From NCBI RefSeq assembly GCF_014779765.1, contig NZ_JACXZA010000002.1, positions 124,001 to 188,000 of the forward strand: a stretch of DNA of 64,000 nucleotides, in the 5' to 3' direction. Positions 1-7,251 of the stretch are shown here, piece after piece (within the stretch, counting starts at the first letter, position 1; every line of letters starts with the position of its first letter). Under the pieces are notes generated by a model. It made no database searches and had not been told where the DNA came from. It worked only from the letters and a program-made list of their open reading frames with translations. The translations under genes were made by a program, and so were the position numbers. Origin of the DNA: Paenibacillus terricola. GTDB taxonomy: Bacteria; Bacillota; Bacilli; Paenibacillales; Paenibacillaceae.

Positions 1-1
1 T

Positions 2-481
2 CAACCCTTGAGTGAAGCTGCGGGAGCGCTTGACGCATTACAGCTTCAAGGCTCCACACTTCTTGAACTGCTCGAAGCGAGGCAGTCGCTGGAGAGTTCG
101 AATGCAGCGATTGCTGCTCGCAAAAGGACGGAAGCGGACATTGAGCATTTGAGGTCGATCGTCGATCAGATGCAAGCTGCGGCAGGAGACGATGCGGAAG
201 GCGAGAGACTTGACCTCGCTTTCCACCAAGGACTTGCATTAGCGACACATAATTCGATTATCGTGCAGCTGTTCGAGACGATCATGCTGCAGACGGCGAA
301 TGCGATTCGTGATGTTCGCCGTGTTGAAATATATGCCAATCGGGACATTGCGGAGCAATTGTACCGAGAGCACTCTGAGATTCTCGATGCTGTTGTTCGG
401 GGTAATCCGCAGCAAGCTTCAGATGCAATGCAGGTTCATCTGCAGCATGTTGAGAACATCGTTCATAAGCATGTCAGGTAA
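2..481 (+). CDS. FadR-type GntR family regulator, C-terminal part (cut by window edge)
   Basis: The frame is open from base 2, so the start and the N-terminal winged-helix DNA-binding domain lie outside the window. The visible 159 residues look like the all-helical FCD ligand-binding domain of FadR-subfamily GntR regulators: an early 'ELLEARQSLE' helix, a mid-region 'DLAFHQGLALATHNSII' helix with its His, and a late 'EHSEILDAVVRGNPQQASDAM' helix with the usual Glu-His and Ala-rich end. In this family the domain binds an organic acid, often through a metal held by His and Asp residues, and controls a neighbouring catabolic operon, probably upstream here. The ligand cannot be named. Family assignment is fairly secure. 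Confidence 0.8.
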   Translation, partial: QPLSEAAGALDALQLQGSTLLELLEARQSLESSNAAIAARKRTEADIEHLRSIVDQMQAAAGDDAEGERLDLAFHQGLALATHNSIIVQLFETIMLQTANAIRDVRRVEIYANRDIAEQLYREHSEILDAVVRGNPQQASDAMQVHLQHVENIVHKHVR

Positions 482-573
482 TCGTCATATATATATTGTT
501 GCAAACTGGTAGAACCTAACCTGCATGCATATCGCTTAAGCAGCGTATCCTAAGCGCTGTTGGAGGTGATGTC

Positions 574-708
574 ATGTCAGGTCGCAACAGCAAGCCGAGA
601 AATGACGGTCCAGCAGCTTCTCCATCCCGTGTCGAGCAATTTGGCGCAGGGTTGACCGGAGAAAGCGGCAATTTGCCTAAGAAGAAAAAGCCAGGCAGCT
701 GCTCTTAA
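574..708 (+). CDS. small hypothetical protein, 44 aa
   Basis: A short reading frame begins with ATG eight bases after a strong TGGAGGTGA ribosome binding site and ends just before an intrinsic terminator. The product is 44 residues, polar, rich in Ser, Gly and Pro, with a basic KKKK run near the C-terminus and a final GSCS. There is no signal peptide or membrane segment. I do not recognise the family. Its size, composition and isolated position resemble the many minor spore or stress peptides of Paenibacillaceae, but this is a guess. The reason to believe it is the combination of strong ribosome binding site, clean frame and following terminator. Confidence 0.55.
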   Translation: MSGRNSKPRNDGPAASPSRVEQFGAGLTGESGNLPKKKKPGSCS

Positions 709-736
709 TCATTCCGTTATGTTCAAACCGCAACAC

Positions 737-787
737 AAAAAGACCGTTTCCACATGCGCATGCAGTTGCGATTGGAACGGTCTTTTC
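737..787. terminator. bidirectional intrinsic terminator
   Basis: Arms AAAAGACCGTT (738-748) and AACGGTCTTTT (776-786) pair perfectly. A T-run follows on both strands, so the hairpin can end the small gene on the plus strand and the methyltransferase on the minus strand. Confidence 0.85.
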
Positions 788-794
788 ATTCGTA

Positions 795-1460
795 TTATTC
801 GGATTGATTCTGCTCTTCTGCGCGAAAAGCGTACAACCTTCCTCGTGCTCCAGGGCTATGCGTTTCATCTGCTGGATACGAATCGAATTCGCCGGCGAAT
901 GAGAAGCCGCATGCCCGCACCATCCGCGCGAAGGAAGGGAAATCTTTAAAGCTTTCATCGAATGTGAGGACAAGCAGTCCGTTCCTTTTCAACACACGAC
1001 GAAATTCATCCAATGCTTCCTGTGCATCTTCTCGCAGCAACCGATGCAGCACCGATAGCCCAAACACAATATCGTACTTGCCGTCTTCGTAAGGCAGCTT
1101 CGCAATATCGGCCTGCACGAAACGGAGACAATCTAGCTGTTCACGCTCTGCACTCGCTTCTGTATGCCCAGCTTCATCTAAGCATCGCACGATGGATTGG
1201 AGCGATACGATTCGCGGGCTTGAGTAGTCAATCTCATGGTCTGGCACAGCTTGCGTCATCACACGAAAAGTGTGAGATAGGCCTGGTGCTGCATCGAGCT
1301 TGATGCTGCCGGAATGCACGAATAATCCGGCCCATGCATTCGGTTCATGGCGCCCCCACCAAGCTGACGGTACTGTGAATTCGAAACGTTCGTCAGTCGG
1401 ATTCGAATGCTGCTGGCCATCAACATTGGACGACGACTTCCATGCGGGATCGGTATTCAT
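795..1460 (-). CDS. class I SAM-dependent methyltransferase
   Basis: The 221-residue protein carries the second half of a Rossmann-type methyltransferase fold: 'FVQADIAKLPYEDGKYDIVF' (acidic residue of motif II, then motif IV), 'VLHRL', and 'EFRRVLKRNGLLVLTF', the typical Methyltransf_11 post-motif strand. The N-terminal half is divergent, and the classic GxGxG S-adenosylmethionine loop is not obvious, so the cofactor-binding region may be unusual or degenerate. The ATG is preceded by GGAGGAATCACC, a good ribosome binding site. The gene stands alone and ends at the shared terminator. The substrate cannot be predicted. Confidence 0.7.
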   Translation of the reverse strand: MNTDPAWKSSSNVDGQQHSNPTDERFEFTVPSAWWGRHEPNAWAGLFVHSGSIKLDAAPGLSHTFRVMTQAVPDHEIDYSSPRIVSLQSIVRCLDEAGHTEASAEREQLDCLRFVQADIAKLPYEDGKYDIVFGLSVLHRLLREDAQEALDEFRRVLKRNGLLVLTFDESFKDFPSFARMVRACGFSFAGEFDSYPADETHSPGARGRLYAFRAEEQNQSE

Positions 1461-1639
1461 GGTGATTCCTCCTTCTCACGCCGCCGATCGAGGGAATAGG
1501 TAGGCGTACTAACACTTTATGGCGGTTTGTTTAGGTTTTATGCTTGTACGATTCCATCTAGTCAAAACATTGCTGATACGCTATAGTAGGTGAATGATCG
1601 ACTTGCATGGAACTTAAGATGGGGGAGAGAGGACACCAC

Positions 1640-2077
1640 ATGACAGATATTCGTAAGAGCTGTCCGCCGAGCTTTCGTACCTTCGGATTAGCGGTGCAGG
1701 CTATGGTTGTTCTTGCGATAAATGGGCAGTCGTGCCCAAGTTGTGTGCTTGCTGAACGGCTGCACTCAGAGGCTACGCTGCTACGTCGAATTATGGGACA
1801 GCTCGCACGAGCCGGGCTCATTGAGACGAGAGAAGGCAGGGACGGCGGTTATCGGCTGCTTCGTCAGCCAGATACGATTACGCTCGCGGAGATTTATAAG
1901 GCGCTCCAGATTAATGGGGAGTTGTGCAGAACGATGGAGGAAGCAACAGGGCCGCATCCTTTTGGCATCCATATGAAGGAAGCGTTCACTGATTTGCTTG
2001 CGGAGCTTGATCATAGCATGTTGGCTGTTATGCAGCAGCATACAGTTGGTCAATATGCGGCCAAATTTAAGGTCTAA
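1640..2077 (+). CDS. Rrf2 family transcriptional regulator
   Basis: The 145-residue protein has the Rrf2 layout: an N-terminal winged helix with 'LAERLHSEATLLRRIMGQL' as the recognition region, then 'AGLIETREGRDGGYRL' as the beta-wing with its GRxGGY signature, and a long C-terminal dimerisation helix. Four cysteines are scattered (SCPPS, SCPSC, ELCRT). It lacks the closely spaced triad of IscR/NsrR, so a cluster is uncertain and thiol sensing is equally possible. The ATG at 1640 follows GGGGGAGAGAGGA; upstream ATGs in frame lack a site. A TATAGT -10-like box lies at 1582-1587. The nitroreductase downstream, behind its own promoter and palindrome, is the obvious candidate target, as Rrf2-type and other redox regulators often sit beside such oxidoreductases. 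Confidence 0.85.
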   Translation: MTDIRKSCPPSFRTFGLAVQAMVVLAINGQSCPSCVLAERLHSEATLLRRIMGQLARAGLIETREGRDGGYRLLRQPDTITLAEIYKALQINGELCRTMEEATGPHPFGIHMKEAFTDLLAELDHSMLAVMQQHTVGQYAAKFKV

Positions 2078-2108
2078 ACAGAACATTATACGTATGAACA
2101 CGGCGTTG

Positions 2109-2157
2109 TTGACAGCGCCGTTATATATGGCATATACTGTGGATTATTATCAACAGT
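2109..2157 (+). promoter_or_regulatory. promoter and overlapping palindromes before the nitroreductase gene
   Basis: TTGACA (2109-2114), 18 bp spacer, TATACT (2133-2138): a near-consensus sigma-A promoter. An ACGGCG/CGCCGT inverted repeat (2100-2121) straddles the -35. A 22-bp imperfect palindrome with arms ACTGTGGAT and ATCAACAGT (2136-2157) covers the -10 end and the start site. These are good candidate operators, possibly for the adjacent Rrf2 regulator. Confidence 0.6.
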
Positions 2158-2252
2158 TAATGACTTCATGGCGATCCATACAGCGGCTGCTCAACGGTCC
2201 TTTTTTATTTTAACTGTGCAGAAATTTACACGGATAGTGGAGGGATTCCATA

Positions 2253-2900
2253 ATGGTACAAACAACAGTAAAGAGCCCAGATTTTCAAACGGTCATCCGC
2301 GACCGTCACTCGGTTCGCAAATATGATCCGACGTTCCGAATCTCGAAGGATGAAATGAAGCAGATGCTGGAGGAGGCAACACTTGCTCCATCGTCGAGCA
2401 ATATGCAGCCTTGGCGTTTCCTGGTCATCGATGACCAGGCTAAGAAAGAGCAGCTGCTTCCGATCGCTTTCAATCAACAGCAAGTCGTCAATGCTTCTCA
2501 TATCATAGCTATCCTCGCTGACAAAGAATCGTACCGTCATGCAGAGACCATTTATTCCCGTGCCGTAGAGTCTGGCTTCATGGACGAAGAAACTAAGACA
2601 CGAATGGTGGAGCGTATTGTAAGCGAACAATCGCCGTACCGCAAATCCGATATTGCGAAGGATATCGGTCTCGTTGATGCTGGTCTGGTCTCGATGCAGT
2701 TCATGCTCGTTGCCAAGGCGCACGGCTATGATACTGTGCCAATGGGCGGTTTCAACAAAGCGCAATTCAATGAGCTGTTTGCCGTACCTGAACGTTATGA
2801 GACGGTTATGCTGATTGCGATTGGCAAAGCAGCGGTTGAGGCTCACGCTTCGGCTCGTCTTACGCAAGAAGAAGTTACGTTCTGGAATGAAATTGTTTAA
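2253..2900 (+). CDS. nitroreductase family protein
   Basis: The 215-residue protein belongs to the FMN-dependent NAD(P)H nitroreductase family. The N-terminal 'VIRDRHSVRKYDP' is the FMN-phosphate-binding RRSxRxF/Y motif, followed by 'EEATLAPSSSNMQPWRFLVI' (the second FMN-contact loop). 'GLVDAGLVSMQFMLVAKAHGYDTVPMGGF' is the central dimer helix and the Gly-rich loop near the flavin. These cytosolic homodimers reduce nitro compounds or quinones by two electrons. Length and motifs resemble the Bacillus YdgI/YfhC/MhqN group. It has its own promoter and is followed by a terminator, so it is monocistronic. Its closeness to an Rrf2 gene suggests redox or electrophile-responsive expression. Confidence 0.9.
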   Translation: MVQTTVKSPDFQTVIRDRHSVRKYDPTFRISKDEMKQMLEEATLAPSSSNMQPWRFLVIDDQAKKEQLLPIAFNQQQVVNASHIIAILADKESYRHAETIYSRAVESGFMDEETKTRMVERIVSEQSPYRKSDIAKDIGLVDAGLVSMQFMLVAKAHGYDTVPMGGFNKAQFNELFAVPERYETVMLIAIGKAAVEAHASARLTQEEVTFWNEIV

Positions 2901-2936
2901 AAGGTCGTTTAATAAGCCTGATTGAATATAACGAAT

Positions 2937-2982
2937 AGAAGCTGGCATCCAATCGAATAATCGATAGGAGCCAGCTTCTTTG
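2937..2982 (+). terminator. intrinsic terminator after the nitroreductase gene
   Basis: Arms AGAAGCTGGC (from 2937) and GCCAGCTTCT (2970-2979) pair, followed by T-rich sequence. It may also serve the serpin gene arriving from the other side. Confidence 0.8.
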
Positions 2983-3023
2983 CATTCAGCTTCATTTTCT
3001 CCGTACGCTGCTTGCTCCGAATA

Positions 3024-4292
3024 TTAGTCGGCGGTCGGATTGTAGATCGAGCCCGTGAATAGAACAGCGCCGCTCTGTTCATCGGCAATCGCCAGGAAGA
3101 ATGGGCGATCGACGATCATGTCGAATGGTTGATCAACAGGAACTTCGGCGGATGTAGCAACCGTCTCAATAGAAGTAACGGCTGCCGCCTTCGTCCCTTC
3201 TTCGCTGATATCGATTTTACTTTTATGCTTAATCTCAGAGATGCGTACGTTCGGTTCATTCGACAAGCCTGAGAAGTCTGCAGCGTCGGAGAACGACTGC
3301 TTCATGCCTAGCGCTTGCAGGGACTCATTCAAGGTCGCGCTGTAACCGATATTGAATTTCGGAAGCTGAATCGAACCGTATCCCTTCTTCCATTGCTCTA
3401 GAAGTCTGATTTTGCAGTTCCACAATTTCTCCTGAAGCGCTTCGAGGCTGTTGTCTGCGGATGGGAGAAGGATAACCATCGACATTTGACCACGTCCGTA
3501 CGGAATGCGGATTGCTTCATAGTCGTTATTTTTGAAGTGTGAGTATTGACCTGTTCGATTCATGAATGGAATTTGCAGAGCTGAACCGTCAGAGAGATGA
3601 AACGGTTTATCTTTCGTTAAGTTGGCATCGAATTGATCTTTCCAAGTGCCGTTGAAATAGACGGCATTGAGTAGAATCATGACGAGGCTCGAATCAATTG
3701 CATTGGGTTCAATCAGCTTGTCGATCATTCCTTCGGTGTGATCTGCAATCCAACCATTGATCTGCTTAGCGGATTTCTCCGGTTGGTCAGTTTCGATTGA
3801 CGCGATCTCTGCATTGTAGCTGTCTTTAATTATCGAAGAGAAATTCGGATTAACGGTGACCTGCGCGTTATGCCAGACCGAATCTGCTAGCTGAAGCGTA
3901 ATGCCTTCCCCGGGCTGACTCAGCAGCTTCAACAGCTCGCGATAGCCAGCGTTGATTTGATCGACAGACTTGTTGTTCCAGCCAAGCACACGCTCTAGTT
4001 CAGCCTTCGTCTCGCCGCCGCTTCCGTTATAGACCATTGCGAGAGCAGTTGTGATGCTAAGAGGAGAGAGAAAGACATTCTGACCAGGCTTCTCTTTCAA
4101 TAGCTGCTGATGCAGGCGAAGTCCGAAATTATTGGATGCCTGAATGATCGGCTGATCTGCTGCCGCTGCCAGCGTGTTACGGTCTTCTAATGAGATAGCT
4201 GTATGCACTTTCTCTTTGCTGCCGCATGCCGTCATACTGCAAGCTAACATAAGCGAAGCGAGTCCGATGAGCATGAGACGTTTGTAATTCAT
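3024..4292 (-). CDS. serpin family serine protease inhibitor, predicted lipoprotein
   Basis: The 422-residue product begins with a lipoprotein signal: basic N-terminus, hydrophobic core, then lipobox S-M-T-A-C with Cys23 as the lipidation site, so the inhibitor should be tethered to the outer face of the membrane. The rest is a complete serpin fold: 'NVFLSPLSITTALAM' near residue 73, 'LLNAVYFNGTW' near 207, the hinge EEGTKAAA (364-371), and the terminal 'DRPFFLAI' and 'GAVLFTGSI' strands. Counting from the hinge places the scissile bond near Thr380-Ser381, a small P1 residue that could suit elastase- or subtilisin-like proteases; this is inference. The ATG at 4292 has an AGGGGG site, whereas the longer upstream frame lacks one. 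It diverges from the epimerase-like gene. Bacterial serpins are uncommon, but the family call is very secure. Confidence 0.93.
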   Translation of the reverse strand: MNYKRLMLIGLASLMLACSMTACGSKEKVHTAISLEDRNTLAAAADQPIIQASNNFGLRLHQQLLKEKPGQNVFLSPLSITTALAMVYNGSGGETKAELERVLGWNNKSVDQINAGYRELLKLLSQPGEGITLQLADSVWHNAQVTVNPNFSSIIKDSYNAEIASIETDQPEKSAKQINGWIADHTEGMIDKLIEPNAIDSSLVMILLNAVYFNGTWKDQFDANLTKDKPFHLSDGSALQIPFMNRTGQYSHFKNNDYEAIRIPYGRGQMSMVILLPSADNSLEALQEKLWNCKIRLLEQWKKGYGSIQLPKFNIGYSATLNESLQALGMKQSFSDAADFSGLSNEPNVRISEIKHKSKIDISEEGTKAAAVTSIETVATSAEVPVDQPFDMIVDRPFFLAIADEQSGAVLFTGSIYNPTAD

Positions 4293-4393
4293 TTGAAGCC
4301 CCCTTAAACAACCAATTTGTATAATGGATCCGTTCTTGCCATCTTTAACGGTCAATCTATACAAAAAGTTTCGATTTAACGCACGGAAACCGT

Positions 4394-4432
4394 TGAAAAC
4401 GTTTGCCCCTGACACCTTATCCTTCGTATAAT
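4394..4432 (+). promoter_or_regulatory. cre-like catabolite repression site with promoter
   Basis: TGAAAACGTTTGCC (4394-4407) agrees with the CcpA cre consensus TGWAARCGYTWNCW at 13 of 14 positions. It overlaps a possible -35 (TTGCCC, 4403-4408) spaced 18 bp from a perfect TATAAT (4427-4432). In this position CcpA would block initiation of the epimerase-like gene and could also affect the divergent serpin gene. Confidence 0.6.
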
Positions 4433-4486
4433 TGAAAACGTAAAGTATTTAATGAATCTATTAATGGATTAGGGGCAGTGATAGAA

Positions 4487-5488
4487 ATGGCGAATGAAGC
4501 AGTGATTGGATCGTTCTACGGCGAGAAGGCCGTATGGCTTCGCTCTGGCAAGTATGAAGCAGCTTTGCTGCCAGAGATCGGTGCGAACCTCGTTGCGTTC
4601 CGCGACGTCGAAGCAGGATATAAGTTTTTGCGTGAACCGGAAGAAGCAGAGATGGACTCGTTCCGTGAAGCACCTGCTGTGTATGGTATCCCGGTATTGT
4701 TCCCGCCGAACCGTTACCGTGACGGTAAGTTCGAAGCAGCAGGTATTTCTTACAACCTGCCAGTGAATGAGAAGGCAACAGGTAACCATTTGCACGGTTT
4801 CTTCTATAAAGCAGCTTGGGATATCGTTGATCAAGGCGCTAACGATCAAGAGAGTTATGTTGTCGTTCGTTATGTCGTTGACGAGAACGACAGTGTATAC
4901 AGCGTGCTGCCGCACCGCTTCCAGATCGAGATCCGTTACGCGTTGTCCGCGAATGGACTTGCTCAGACGAGTACGGTAACGAACAACGGCGACAAGCAGC
5001 TCCCATGCTTGCTTGGCTACCATACAGCCATTAACGCACCATTCGCGCCAGAAAGCTCGAAAGCAGATGTAACAGCTCACGTAACGACAGGCGTACGTTG
5101 GGAGCTCGACGAGCGTATGCTGCCGACGGGTGGCACGATCCCGATGACGGCAGCAGAAGAAGCGATGAAGTCGCCGCAAGGCGGATCGCCTTATGCAGAA
5201 TCATTGGACAACCACTATTCCGCAGCGCCGGTTGATGGCCGCAACTTCGCAGAAGTCATTGACCACCGCATTGGCGTCAAGCTTGTCTATGATGCAGGAG
5301 TGAACTACAAGCAGTGGATGATTTGGAACAATGGCGCATCGGCAGGCTTCTTCTGCCCAGAGCCGCAAATCAACTTGGTTGACGCGCCGAACGTGGATCT
5401 GCCGGACGAGACGAAAGGATTCGTATTGCTTCAGCCGGGTCAATCTTGGAACGAGACAAGCCGCCTGTATACGGAAAAGCTTGCTTAA
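4487..5488 (+). CDS. aldose 1-epimerase (galactose mutarotase-like) family protein
   Basis: The 333-residue protein has the galactose mutarotase-like beta-sandwich signature: 'GIPVLFPPNR' (residues about 66-75; the NR end matches the sugar-binding Arg loop), 'NHLHGF' with the family's catalytic-type His, 'CLLGYHTAINAPF' with the second conserved His, and C-terminal 'CPEPQINLVDAPN', which contains the catalytic Glu (EPQI/EPWT region). The family interconverts alpha and beta anomers of hexoses. ATG 4487 lies 11 nt after GGGG; GTG 4478 is a weaker alternative. A cre-like site in the promoter fits a carbohydrate role. The gene ends at a clear terminator and is probably monocistronic. Sugar specificity is unknown. 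Confidence 0.85.
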   Translation: MANEAVIGSFYGEKAVWLRSGKYEAALLPEIGANLVAFRDVEAGYKFLREPEEAEMDSFREAPAVYGIPVLFPPNRYRDGKFEAAGISYNLPVNEKATGNHLHGFFYKAAWDIVDQGANDQESYVVVRYVVDENDSVYSVLPHRFQIEIRYALSANGLAQTSTVTNNGDKQLPCLLGYHTAINAPFAPESSKADVTAHVTTGVRWELDERMLPTGGTIPMTAAEEAMKSPQGGSPYAESLDNHYSAAPVDGRNFAEVIDHRIGVKLVYDAGVNYKQWMIWNNGASAGFFCPEPQINLVDAPNVDLPDETKGFVLLQPGQSWNETSRLYTEKLA

Positions 5489-5509
5489 TGATTTGGGAAT
5501 AATAGTAGT

Positions 5510-5546
5510 GCTTGCTGTCCTTAGTTGGGCGGCAAGCTTTTTTATT
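5510..5546 (+). terminator. intrinsic terminator after the epimerase-like gene
   Basis: GCTTGC (5510-5515) pairs with GCAAGC (5532-5537), with partial pairing of TGTCC and GGGCG inside, followed by TTTTTTATTTT. Confidence 0.85.
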
Positions 5547-5917
5547 TTACACAATAGTGATCCTTCCATAGTTTCTTTAGCAAAACTTAAACATTAGATG
5601 GTAGACACTTGCTGATTTCGCCGTATATGATGAAAAGTGTTTTTCTAATGAATATTTTTCCATTACGACTCACGTAGATGACTTGCAATATTGGAGCAAT
5701 AACAGACCAATAATAGAGTTTTCGTATATTCGACAATTTTTGCCTATTAATGCTCAGTTAGTTATGCAATAATTAGGATGTATAGGTTATAGATTAGTTT
5801 TCATATTTGCAGCAACTTATTCGAGAATCGGTACGTCTAAAGTGTGCATATCCTAAATTCATACAATACAAATCATTAATGGAAGGGGTATAGTGAACAC
5901 CATTTAGGAGGGGTTTT
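5547..5917. other. AT-rich intergenic region without a recognisable gene
   Basis: No coding frame with a ribosome binding site was seen. The only structure noted is a long imperfect hairpin made of CATTAGA (from 5592) and ACACTT pairing with AAGTGT and TCTAATG (to about 5650). The last 12 bases hold the strong AGGAGGGG site of the acyltransferase gene. Confidence 0.6.
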
Positions 5918-7162
5918 GTGTCAATCGTTCAACCTGCCAAGCAGCGAGTAAGATCGAAGCTGCCACAGCTTGATTTGTTTCGAGCATTTGCCTTATTCGG
6001 CGTTATTAGTGTTCATTCATCATCTACTGCAGCTGCGATAAGCGGATTGCATTCCAAGTATTTTTCGATCTTTAATATTATGAATATCTTTTTTAAATTC
6101 GGCACTCCTTGTTTTATTTTTCTGAGCAGCTTTGTCTTGTTCTACAATTATTATGATCGGCCAGAAACGGGATCGCTAATTCGTAAATTTTATCGTAAGC
6201 GTTTGCTTTACATTATTGTTCCATATGTGCTCATTTCAATTCTTTATTTCATCTTCAATCATCAGATGAATCATACGCCGTGGCTTAGTTTTAATGAAGA
6301 GATGTCCAAATTCCTAAATAAGCTCTCGACTGGCTCGGTACATACGCATTTGTATTTTGTATTTGTCAATACGCAGTTTTATCTCATATTCCCGCTTGTA
6401 CTTATAATTTTGAAGCAGTTTAAGCGTTTGGCTGCTTGGGCTTTCCCGATTGGGTTGCTGCTGCAATGGGGATATGTGATGCTAAACCATCATTATCATT
6501 TTCAGTGGATGCCTAAAGGCAGTCTATCGATCAGCTATTTCTCTTATTACCTGCTGGGTGCTAGCCTTGCGATTTATTATGAACGCTGGCATGGCTGGTT
6601 GTCTCGAGGGTGGAAAGAGAGACGGTTAACGGATCGTCTGACCGTTTCCGCTCTTTGGTTAAGCTGGCTGGCGGTTTCGGGAACGCATGTTGCGATATGG
6701 CATGCAACGCGAATTTATCATATTTATTATAATTCGCTTTTATATGAGCTGTTATGGAACGTGCAGACGCTGATGTCTGCCATCGTCCTGTTGTTCACAG
6801 CTTATCTGCTTCAACGTTTGTTTGAAGGCAAATTCTTTTATCGCACTTTGGCAGTTATCGGACAGCTTTCGTTCGCGATCTATTTGGTACATCCATTCGT
6901 GCTTGCCATCTATCGCAAATTCGATATGGGCATATCCACCTTCGTCTCGGAGTATGTGTTCTGGATTTGGGGCGGATTCGCTGCAGCGCTGCTGATCTCT
7001 ATGCTCGCCGTACATTCCGTCTTCCGTTATGTGCCGAAAGCCTGGATGCTGCTTGGCGGCTTGCCTGCCTATGTGGTAGCTGCGAAGGAGAAGGAGAAGG
7101 AGAAGGGAGCTGCGAACCAAACACAGCAGGAGCAGTATCTCAATCGTCAGGCTGGAGTTTAA
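5918..7162 (+). CDS. membrane acyltransferase, acyltransferase_3 (OafA/YrhL) family
   Basis: The 414-residue protein is predicted to cross the membrane about ten times. It opens with 'LPQLDLFRAFALFGVISVHSS', matching the family signature in which an Arg-Ala pair and a His in the first helix form the active centre. Later hydrophobic segments include 'FFKFGTPCFIFLSSFVLFY', 'LLYIIVPYVLISILYFIF' and 'LSFAIYLVHPFVLAIY', the last carrying the family's typical HP motif. These enzymes transfer acyl groups to extracytoplasmic carbohydrate polymers or lipids. The GTG start follows AGGAGGGG by six bases. The C-terminus ends in a hydrophilic tail with repeated Lys-Glu dipeptides, encoded by a GAAGGA-type DNA repeat at 7084-7106 that could be slippage-prone. 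It is a single gene with a strong terminator; the acceptor is unknown. Confidence 0.88.
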   Translation: MSIVQPAKQRVRSKLPQLDLFRAFALFGVISVHSSSTAAAISGLHSKYFSIFNIMNIFFKFGTPCFIFLSSFVLFYNYYDRPETGSLIRKFYRKRLLYIIVPYVLISILYFIFNHQMNHTPWLSFNEEMSKFLNKLSTGSVHTHLYFVFVNTQFYLIFPLVLIILKQFKRLAAWAFPIGLLLQWGYVMLNHHYHFQWMPKGSLSISYFSYYLLGASLAIYYERWHGWLSRGWKERRLTDRLTVSALWLSWLAVSGTHVAIWHATRIYHIYYNSLLYELLWNVQTLMSAIVLLFTAYLLQRLFEGKFFYRTLAVIGQLSFAIYLVHPFVLAIYRKFDMGISTFVSEYVFWIWGGFAAALLISMLAVHSVFRYVPKAWMLLGGLPAYVVAAKEKEKEKGAANQTQQEQYLNRQAGV

Positions 7163-7199
7163 GATTATTGTTGAATTGCAATTACATAATAGGCATAAG

Positions 7200-7242
7200 A
7201 AAGCCCCCGCAGTCACGTTATCGTGAAACTGCGGGGGCTTTG
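7200..7242. terminator. bidirectional intrinsic terminator
   Basis: CCCCCGCAGT (7204-7213) pairs perfectly with ACTGCGGGGG (7228-7237); AAAG and CTTT flanks give T-runs for both converging genes. Confidence 0.9.
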
Positions 7243-7251
7243 TCCATTTGA

